Source of the DNA: WFZT01 sp964398355
GTDB lineage: Bacteria > Hydrothermota > Hydrothermia > B15-G9 > WFZT01
Reading direction: 5' to 3'
Assembly: GCA_964398355.1 (NCBI GenBank)
Contig: CAYNMM010000094.1
Coordinates: 1-38,363, forward strand
Length of the DNA: 38,363 nucleotides
Positions 1 to 5,888 of the stretch are shown here, in pieces. Each line of letters begins with the position of its first letter. Position 1 is the stretch's first letter. The notes under the pieces were generated by a model that did no database searches, was not told the origin of the DNA, and was given only the letters and a program-made list of their open reading frames with translations. The position numbers and the translations under genes are program-made.

Positions 1-161
1 CCCCGGGGAATGCACACGGAGTAGCTGCACTTATAGACGAGCTTAAATATGATGGAATACTCGGAACACTGGCAGGTGACGACTCAATCCTTGTGATTGT
101 TAAACAACCAGAAAAGACAAAAAAGATTGTAAAAGAGTTCCAGAATCTTCTTCCTCATTGA
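1..161 (+). CDS. argR: Arginine repressor ArgR, C-terminal part only (5' truncated by window edge)
   Basis: The reading frame beginning at base 3 encodes 52 residues ending in TGA at 159-161. It contains the ArgR oligomerisation and arginine-binding signature: PGNAHGVAALID near the start and then ILGTLAGDDSILVIV. The double Asp in GDD is the residue pair that contacts L-arginine in the family. The DNA-binding winged helix would lie upstream of the window. ArgR is a hexameric transcription factor controlling arginine biosynthesis and catabolism. The stop codon overlaps the TTG start of the next gene, so the three genes up to 1512 are probably one transcript. The assignment rests on this short but very characteristic segment. 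Confidence 0.88.
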   Translation, partial: PGNAHGVAALIDELKYDGILGTLAGDDSILVIVKQPEKTKKIVKEFQNLLPH

Positions 162-517
162 TAGCCCTAATTTTTCTCACCGTCAATCTAATCATTGGCA
201 TTATTTTCGGTTTTTTGGTAACATATAAATCCCCACTTCTAAACCCCAGATTAATCTCAATATATCGACTCTCAGCTTTTTTTATCAGTGTCATAATCTT
301 TCTCATCGGGAGATTTCTCATTGTTTTCCTGAGAAATGTCTTAAAAAATCAAACTATACTCTGGTTTGTAATTTTACTACCTTCTGTCATCATCACTCTT
401 GTTGGAGCTTACATGTGCGTTATGGCCGCGAATGGAAAAGAAATGTTACTTTTTGAAATAATTTCAATCTATTACATTGTCAGACACACAGAGATTCTAA
501 AAAAGATCGGGAAATGA
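158..517 (+). CDS. Small hydrophobic membrane protein, 119 aa, unknown function
   Basis: This reading frame starts at a TTG that overlaps the argR stop (TTGA) and ends 4 bases into the next gene (ATGA), which is typical of translational coupling. The protein has three clear hydrophobic stretches, roughly residues 2-22, 38-58 and 68-90, with positively charged connectors (for example NPR near residue 30). That implies an integral inner-membrane protein. No SD sequence is visible and no family is recognised. The start codon is uncertain because no in-frame ATG occurs before about residue 86. The position between argR and midA gives no functional clue. It is accepted as real because of its overlaps on both sides and its consistent membrane-protein composition. 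Confidence 0.6.
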   Translation: MIALIFLTVNLIIGIIFGFLVTYKSPLLNPRLISIYRLSAFFISVIIFLIGRFLIVFLRNVLKNQTILWFVILLPSVIITLVGAYMCVMAANGKEMLLFEIISIYYIVRHTEILKKIGK

Positions 518-1512
518 CCCTTGAGGAGATTATCAGAGAGAAAATCAAAAACAATGGTCCAATCGAAGTGAGCGATTTTGTCGAACTTGCGCTGTATCAT
601 CCAGAGTTCGGTTTTTACAATCGTATTCCCCCCGTTATCGGAAAAAAGGGAGATTTTTACACAAGTTCTGACCTTCATCCAATTTTTGGGAGAACTCTCG
701 GACGGTTCTTGATGTCCACAGGTAGTCCAGTAGTCCTTGAAGTCGGAGCAGGTAAAGGATGGCTTGCCCATGACATACTCCTTGAGTACAAAGGTGAATA
801 CTGGATAGTGGAAAAGAGCAGAGTGTTAGCTGACATTGAAAAAAATGTACTCAAAGAGTTTCCCAACGTAAAATGGTTTAAAACTATCGATGAGGTACCA
901 GAATTCGATGGATTTTTTATCTCAAACGAACTTTTTGATGCATTCCCATTTAATTTGTATAAGAACGATAATGGAGAATGGTTCGAAATTTTATTAAATG
1001 AAGATTTCACTTATGAATTGAAGCCAGTGAATGAAAAAATAAAGAAGATACTTGCCAGATATGAAGGCGTAAAATTTGCCGTAATACCGGTCGGCTGGGA
1101 AACCCTGATAAAAAAACTCGCGGAGAGACACACGGGAGAAATCCTGGTTATTGATTATGGATACGAGAGGGAGGAACTTATAAAAAAATTCCCATTTGGT
1201 ACAATACAAACGTATAAAAATCACGCTCCTGGTGGCCACTTCACTGAAAACGCTGGAGAGCAAGATATCACTTTTTTCATAGATTTTACTTTACTAAAAG
1301 AAATTTTTAAGGATGCGGGATACTCAGAGCTCAGCTTAAAAACTCAGGCTGAGTTTTTAATTGAAAACGGTGTGATTGAAATCTTACAAGAATATGAAAA
1401 GATAGCAGATGAAAAAGAAAGAGTTAAGGCCAGACTTGCTGTCAAAACCCTTATTTTGGATTTTGGAAGAAGTTTCAAGACATTAAGGGGAAAAAAGACA
1501 TTATCGCTTTAA
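514..1512 (+). CDS. SAM-dependent methyltransferase, MidA/NDUFAF7 family (COG1565)
   Basis: The protein is 332 aa, slightly shorter than the usual 350-390. The family hallmarks are present in order: YHPEFGFY (about 28-35), GDFYTSSDLHPIFG (about 46-59), SAM-binding motif I VVLEVGAGKGW (about 73-83), SNELFDAFP (about 137), VIDYGYER, and a GGHFTENAGEQDITFFIDFT region. In mitochondria the homologue NDUFAF7 methylates an arginine of complex I subunit NDUFS2. The bacterial substrate is generally unknown. The ATG at 514 overlaps the stop of the preceding membrane-protein gene by 4 bases. No obvious terminator follows, and the next 190 bases hold the promoter of another unit. Confidence in family is high, in substrate low. 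Confidence 0.9.
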   Translation: MTLEEIIREKIKNNGPIEVSDFVELALYHPEFGFYNRIPPVIGKKGDFYTSSDLHPIFGRTLGRFLMSTGSPVVLEVGAGKGWLAHDILLEYKGEYWIVEKSRVLADIEKNVLKEFPNVKWFKTIDEVPEFDGFFISNELFDAFPFNLYKNDNGEWFEILLNEDFTYELKPVNEKIKKILARYEGVKFAVIPVGWETLIKKLAERHTGEILVIDYGYEREELIKKFPFGTIQTYKNHAPGGHFTENAGEQDITFFIDFTLLKEIFKDAGYSELSLKTQAEFLIENGVIEILQEYEKIADEKERVKARLAVKTLILDFGRSFKTLRGKKTLSL

Positions 1513-1669
1513 TTAGAATCAGGAAATTCTCATCAAAAAACCTATTTTCTACCTGCCAGAATCGATAATTATCAAGCTTCATGGTTAAAATCCAAAGGCT
1601 GGGTTATCGCTGGTTTCCTGCAATTCTTCCAATCTTTATCCATAAGTCCTTTTTACAGGTTATGACCGT

Positions 1670-1698
1670 TTGATGGTTAGTTTAGCAGGAAGTATAAT
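1670..1698 (+). promoter_or_regulatory. Sigma70-type promoter, predicted leaderless
   Basis: TTGATG (1670-1675), a 17-base spacer and a perfect TATAAT (1693-1698) lie upstream of the ATG at 1705. Only 6 bases separate the -10 box from the start codon, so transcription should begin at or within a base of the ATG. No Shine-Dalgarno sequence is present. Confidence 0.72.
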
Positions 1699-1704
1699 TA
1701 AAAA

Positions 1705-2319
1705 ATGAAAAAATTTTTTCTTTTGCTACCACTGATAATGTTTTTAGGTGTTTCCTGTAGGGCCGAAATAAAAACCCATGTTGACTTTAACGAAATCAAA
1801 TTACCACTAACAGGAATTAGGTTTTCTCAGGGTAGTATTGAATTCTATGTTCAGAAGGAATTTGATATTCAGCAGGAAAGCGATATCGAAATCGACGATA
1901 TTGTGTGGAGTTATCAGGCAATTTCAAATGGTACAATTTCATACCAGGTTAGAATCTCAGCCACCGGGGAGGGATCATCCGGACTCTTTGCAGTTTGCAA
2001 TCCTGAAAATTTATGTTTACCAATTAGAGGCACGTATGGAGATCCTCCAGATTATGTTATTAATGCACCAGTGATTTTCCAGGGACAAATCAGTGGTGGC
2101 ATTAATACTTTCACGGATATACACCAAAATCCAGTTGCAAACGAAGAGATGCAGAGAGCCCTTGAAAATGGCAAAATATGGATTATTCTGAAGGTCACTG
2201 CAACAAATCCCGCTCAATTTATAAATGGAGATACATTAAGGATAGAAAATCTACATGGTGAACTAAGATTACACAAAAATCTTGATTATCTTTTCCCTCT
2301 TTCAGGACTATTCTTTTAA
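1705..2319 (+). CDS. Secreted lipoprotein-like protein, unknown function
   Basis: The product is 204 aa. It has a textbook export signal: MKK, a hydrophobic core from about residue 4 to 15, and a possible lipobox LGVSC with Cys18, which would make it a lipid-anchored periplasmic protein. The -3 position is Gly-Val-Ser rather than the usual Leu-Ala-Gly, so lipidation is likely but not certain. The mature part looks beta-rich and shows no family that I recognise. It is first in an operon of envelope genes running to 5787 and is followed after 2 bases by the next gene. Its promoter predicts a leaderless mRNA. Confidence 0.68.
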   Translation: MKKFFLLLPLIMFLGVSCRAEIKTHVDFNEIKLPLTGIRFSQGSIEFYVQKEFDIQQESDIEIDDIVWSYQAISNGTISYQVRISATGEGSSGLFAVCNPENLCLPIRGTYGDPPDYVINAPVIFQGQISGGINTFTDIHQNPVANEEMQRALENGKIWIILKVTATNPAQFINGDTLRIENLHGELRLHKNLDYLFPLSGLFF

Positions 2320-2321
2320 TC

Positions 2322-2894
2322 ATGATTGAACAACTTTTTTTATCGATTGTAATATCATGGATGCCGGGAAAACTTGTCACAATGCCGACATCTACCATGC
2401 CGGAAAAAATTCAACTTTCCATTCTTGATGCAGGCGTTAAAGTTGGCAAATTTTTCTTTAAAATTGATCCAATCCTACTCCCTGCAGATTTTAACGCAGG
2501 AATAAAATTGTCACAAAATTCTTTCTTTGTATCTATGAATATTTCAAAATTCTATGGTAATGGATACATCAAGCGTGAAAATGTAGATAAGATTTCAATT
2601 GATGCAGACGGGTTTAATATATCTTTCGGATACTCTTTTTCTCACATCAGTGCAGTGGCATATTATAGGGAGTATGGTAACCAGAACAGTGATGGTTTTA
2701 TGATTGGTACGTTCTTGAACCCATTGATGGCAGAGGCTGGATTCGATTCTTATGAACAGTTGAGATTTGGGGCTGGTCTATTTATCAAAAAAAATAATTT
2801 CTTCGTTAAACTGGGCTTATATTCTTCAACAAAAGCTCTAAAAGATGGACGGCTGGTGGCATTTCCCTCCGTCAACTTTGGGTACGAAAAATGA
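2322..2894 (+). CDS. Putative outer-membrane beta-barrel-like protein, unknown function
   Basis: The product is 190 aa with a hydrophobic N-terminus. It then shows many alternating hydrophobic/polar strands with aromatic residues (KVGKFFFKI, FFVSMNISKFYG, FNISFGYSF, LRFGAGLFI, FFVKLGLYSS) and ends in a short aromatic-containing strand (VNFGYEK). This pattern resembles small outer-membrane beta-barrels. The family is not recognisable by eye. The gene begins 2 bases after the lipoprotein gene and overlaps the ICMT-like gene by 4 bases (ATGA), so the three proteins are very likely made together. A lipoprotein next to a barrel suggests a shared envelope role, which is inference only. Confidence 0.6.
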   Translation: MIEQLFLSIVISWMPGKLVTMPTSTMPEKIQLSILDAGVKVGKFFFKIDPILLPADFNAGIKLSQNSFFVSMNISKFYGNGYIKRENVDKISIDADGFNISFGYSFSHISAVAYYREYGNQNSDGFMIGTFLNPLMAEAGFDSYEQLRFGAGLFIKKNNFFVKLGLYSSTKALKDGRLVAFPSVNFGYEK

Positions 2895-3397
2895 AATTTT
2901 CAGAAGATTTTAAGTGGAAATCAAGAAGATTGATTATCGGTCTATCGAGTATGCTTGTACTTTCGTTTCTCTCTGACAAATATTTTGTCAAAAGGCCTTT
3001 ATTTCACACAAGTGTCGGGAAATTAGTCGGTTTCATCTTTTTAATCCTGGGGTTTGTACTTGCATCCATTGGTGGTAGACATCTAAAACTCTATGGCAGA
3101 AGTAACCCGAATATGCCACGTGGTGCAACTGACAAACTTGTCACACAGGGAATTTATCAATACGTTAGACATCCTATGTTCACAGCATTCTTTTTGATCC
3201 TGATTGGGATTGGCCTTGTTCTTAACTCAGTTACATTTACCTTTGTTATGGCCCCTATTGGAATTGCCTATATCTTGTGGTTTGCATACAATGTCGATGA
3301 GAAGGAGGCACTTGAAAAATTTGGGGACGAATATAAAAAATACAAAAAGCAGGTTCCTGCATTTTTCCCCCTTCCAGGGAAAAAATTCAAAAATTAG
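2891..3397 (+). CDS. Integral membrane methyltransferase, isoprenylcysteine carboxyl methyltransferase (ICMT/PEMT) family
   Basis: The 168-aa protein has hydrophobic segments at about 13-27, 43-62, 96-115 and 117-136. It carries the family motif GIYQYVRHPMF with the Arg-His-Pro at residues 93-95, followed by a C-terminal acidic region VDEKEALEKFGDEYKKY (from about 139), which resembles the SAM-binding end of bacterial ICMT-like enzymes. Bacterial members methylate diverse lipids or small molecules. Isoprenylated proteins are not expected here. The ATG overlaps the preceding stop by 4 bases. The sigma-factor gene starts 36 bases downstream, so a regulatory link to envelope stress is plausible but not shown by the sequence. 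Confidence 0.85.
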   Translation: MKFSEDFKWKSRRLIIGLSSMLVLSFLSDKYFVKRPLFHTSVGKLVGFIFLILGFVLASIGGRHLKLYGRSNPNMPRGATDKLVTQGIYQYVRHPMFTAFFLILIGIGLVLNSVTFTFVMAPIGIAYILWFAYNVDEKEALEKFGDEYKKYKKQVPAFFPLPGKKFKN

Positions 3398-3432
3398 TAG
3401 GGAACAATTCTTTTCTTGGGGAGTCTAAAAAA

Positions 3433-3918
3433 TTGGTGAGTGAATTCGATGAAATTGTTCATCTCTATAAGGACCGGATTTTTAAAGTGCTATATATGAA
3501 GGTGGGGAACATGGAAGATGCAAAGGATCTGACTCAGGACGTTTTCCTGAAAGTCTATAAAGCATTACCAAAATTCAGGGGAGATGCAAACATTTATACA
3601 TGGATTTACCGAATAGCTATAAACACTGCAAACACTTTTTTGAAAAAGAGGGGAAGAATACAGTCAACTTCCATTGAAGATCTTGAAGATCATTCTCTTC
3701 AATTTAATTTAAATAATGAAGAAAATTTAAAAGCACTGTTGAAAAGCAAGATTGAGGAGCTACCCGAACATTACAAAGATGTCCTCCTCCTGCACTATTT
3801 TGAAGGCTTTGACTATAAAGAAATATCGGATGTCCTGGGAATTAACATAGGAACGGTAAAATCAAGGCTTTTTAGGGCAAGAGAACTTTTATCACAAAAA
3901 ATGAGGAGATATTTATGA
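3433..3918 (+). CDS. ECF-type RNA polymerase sigma factor
   Basis: The 161-aa protein has the two domains of group IV sigma factors. Region 2 (about residues 8-72) includes NMEDAKDLTQDVFLKVYKAL and the helix TWIYRIAINTA. Region 4 (about 100-155) has a helix-turn-helix with YKEISDVLGINIGTVKSRL. The start is either TTG at 3433 or GTG at 3436; a GGGGAG stretch at about 3418-3423 supports either. The gene overlaps the next one by 4 bases, the classic sigma/anti-sigma arrangement. It would direct RNA polymerase to a small set of promoters on release from its partner, and autoregulation of this operon is common in the family. Confidence 0.93.
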   Translation: MVSEFDEIVHLYKDRIFKVLYMKVGNMEDAKDLTQDVFLKVYKALPKFRGDANIYTWIYRIAINTANTFLKKRGRIQSTSIEDLEDHSLQFNLNNEENLKALLKSKIEELPEHYKDVLLLHYFEGFDYKEISDVLGINIGTVKSRLFRARELLSQKMRRYL

Positions 3919-4487
3919 TGGATACAAAAGATTTTGAAAGAAAAATTATTTTGTACATTAAAAATGAGTTGAGTGAGCAGGAGATGCGAGAAATTGAGGA
4001 TTTCATGCTTGCCCATCCTGAAGCCAGAGAGATTTACGAAAAAGAGCTGAAACTTGAGAAACTACTGTTCGACCTCCCGGATTCTTTACCAATGCCAGAC
4101 CTTGAAATTAGAGTAAAAAGACCGCTCTGGCAAAAACTTGTTCCCGCAGTTGCGATTCTCGCCGTATTCGCAGCTGCAATTTTTAAGATTTCTATACCAG
4201 CAACTGCAACCAGTGGGGAATTCAAACTGGTGACACCTGCCCATGAGGTAGTTCTTGGGACGGAAAATCCAGAAATCGTCGTATCAGTCCCGGAAAATGC
4301 AAAAAATGTCTCCTTTTTGCTCGATGGAGATGTTATTTCAGGAGATGTTAAAAGATATGACGATGTTTACGTTGTAAAACCGAATTTTATCGATGAAGGT
4401 TACCATGAATTCAAAGCCATTATGAGACAGGACGGGAAAATGAGGACAATAACTAAAACTTTTTACGTGGTGAACGAAAATGAGTAA
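3915..4487 (+). CDS. Putative membrane-anchored anti-sigma factor
   Basis: The 190-aa product has a cytoplasmic, charged helical N-terminal domain (about 1-70), one transmembrane segment (about 74-92, LVPAVAILAVFAAAIF) and an extracytoplasmic beta-rich domain (about 100-190). That is the topology of anti-sigma factors paired with ECF sigma factors. The N-terminal domain has NELSEQEMREIEDFMLAHPEA, which resembles the helix of zinc-finger anti-sigma domains, yet the usual His-x3-Cys-x2-Cys zinc site is absent. The outer part could sense envelope state or bind the neighbouring Ig-like protein. Identification is mainly from position and topology. It overlaps the sigma gene by 4 bases and the next gene by 8. 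Confidence 0.75.
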   Translation: MMDTKDFERKIILYIKNELSEQEMREIEDFMLAHPEAREIYEKELKLEKLLFDLPDSLPMPDLEIRVKRPLWQKLVPAVAILAVFAAAIFKISIPATATSGEFKLVTPAHEVVLGTENPEIVVSVPENAKNVSFLLDGDVISGDVKRYDDVYVVKPNFIDEGYHEFKAIMRQDGKMRTITKTFYVVNENE

Positions 4488-5787
4488 TCTTTTGCTCACT
4501 ATATTGATATTCTCTCAAATTATCCCGGAGAGAATTGTAATCCAACCAGGAGATAGTGTTAAAATCCTGTCGCCAGACGTGAAAGCAAAGAGAATAAGCG
4601 TCATTCCTCCAACGATTGGCTATGTCAAAAACGGATATTTTTATGCAACAAAACCCGGAGAAGGTGTTATTAAGATAAAATTAAAGAACAACAAAAAGAA
4701 ATTGTACTCGTTCGTTAAAGTTACACGGAATATCAAATTGCTGAAAATCAGGGTCGTTCCCCAGAACGTGCAACTGGGAATGTCTGACAGTGTGAGATTC
4801 TACGTTAGACTACCCGATGGTACCAATGAAGAGCAATGCTTTGTAAGCTGGCATGTCATCCCAGCATGGATCGGGAAAATCTCCATAAATGGCCAGTTTA
4901 TAGCAGGGAAAAGAAGTGGAAGAGGAAAAGTCGTTGCCATAGTCAAATGTAGAAACAGGCGCGGAATTGGGTTCTCCACTGTAACTGTTGGAGAAAATTC
5001 ATCGATAAAAGAGATTAAAATTATTCCAGATCCCGTATATATTACTAATGGCCAAACTATGGATTTACATATCAAGCCTGAAATAACTGGACTCGATTCC
5101 TTTGACTGGATTGTAGAGCCTCGGATGATTGGATTTATCAACGATATGCAGCAATTCGTTCCCTTAAAGAGACGAGCAAGAGGAGTTGTATGGTTTACAG
5201 GATGGAAAGGGTCGAAAGTTTACGTTGGTAAAGCACTTGTAATAATAGGATCAAGGAAATCTTTGATTAGAATTGAGAAATATGTAATAAGACCCGGTGA
5301 CTCTTGCAGACTTGTCGTGAATCCACCATCAAGAATTTTCAGGAGATTTAGAAAATCCAGTCTTAGAAATTTTATTTCATGGTCTGTCGAACCCGAATGG
5401 CTTGGTAGATTCACCAATCCTTTTAAATTTCCTGCAACTATTTTTGTCGCAGGAGATAAACCTGGTGTAGGAGAAATTTTAATAAAACTGAATGAACGAG
5501 AATTGAACATTTCCAGAACACCAATAATAGTTGGAAAAGAAGAATTAAAAATTAATCCATCGAGTGTAGTCATGAAGCTTGGTGAAGAGGTAAGGTTCAC
5601 AGTCACTCCAAAGAGACCGGGGATCTGGCATGTGATACCATCTGTGGCTGGTGAAATTGATGGAAATGGACTTTTTAAAGCGGAATTACCCGTTAGAAAC
5701 GTTTTTATCATATACGAAGTCAAAACATCAGAAGGCGGGGGAGCCATCGCACATGTGACAATTCTTCCTGAACCAGAAAACAATTAG
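4480..5787 (+). CDS. Secreted protein of tandem Ig-like (BIG2-type) domains
   Basis: This 435-aa protein starts with a short hydrophobic export segment (about 2-14). It is then built from repeated beta-sandwich modules, each beginning with a motif such as RIVIQPGDSVKI, IRVVPQNVQLGMSDSVRF, IKIIPDPVYITNGQTMDL, IEKYVIRPGDSCRLVV or LKINPSSVVMKLGEEVRF. I count about five, spaced 80-100 residues apart. Bacterial Ig-like group 2 domains carry this 'P..v.l..G....' opening and act as stalks or adhesion modules on the cell surface. No catalytic domain is seen. It is last in the sigma/anti-sigma operon, so it is a candidate client or ligand of that system. A long palindrome follows the stop. Confidence 0.75.
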   Translation: MSNLLLTILIFSQIIPERIVIQPGDSVKILSPDVKAKRISVIPPTIGYVKNGYFYATKPGEGVIKIKLKNNKKKLYSFVKVTRNIKLLKIRVVPQNVQLGMSDSVRFYVRLPDGTNEEQCFVSWHVIPAWIGKISINGQFIAGKRSGRGKVVAIVKCRNRRGIGFSTVTVGENSSIKEIKIIPDPVYITNGQTMDLHIKPEITGLDSFDWIVEPRMIGFINDMQQFVPLKRRARGVVWFTGWKGSKVYVGKALVIIGSRKSLIRIEKYVIRPGDSCRLVVNPPSRIFRRFRKSSLRNFISWSVEPEWLGRFTNPFKFPATIFVAGDKPGVGEILIKLNERELNISRTPIIVGKEELKINPSSVVMKLGEEVRFTVTPKRPGIWHVIPSVAGEIDGNGLFKAELPVRNVFIIYEVKTSEGGGAIAHVTILPEPENN

Positions 5788-5810
5788 TATCGGGATTTTT
5801 GAGATTATTA

Positions 5811-5857
5811 TAAGGATATGTGGGGCCATGCCGAAGGCATGGCCCCACATATCCTTA
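5811..5857. repeat. Perfect 22-bp palindrome between convergent genes, probable bidirectional transcription end signal
   Basis: Arms at 5811-5832 and 5836-5857 are perfectly complementary around the 3-base loop GAA. The site lies between the ends of the Ig-like gene (+) and ppdK (-). Neither strand has a run of T after the stem, so it is not a canonical intrinsic terminator. It may act as an RNA-end stabiliser, a factor-assisted terminator or a mobile palindrome. Confidence 0.7.
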
Positions 5858-5888
5858 ATGTCCTTTGCAAATGAATTTCAGAAGTAAC

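Noticed and set aside
5811..5857. Calling the palindrome a standard intrinsic terminator
   Set aside because: Neither strand has a T-run after the stem; it is reported as a palindrome with an uncertain end-forming role.
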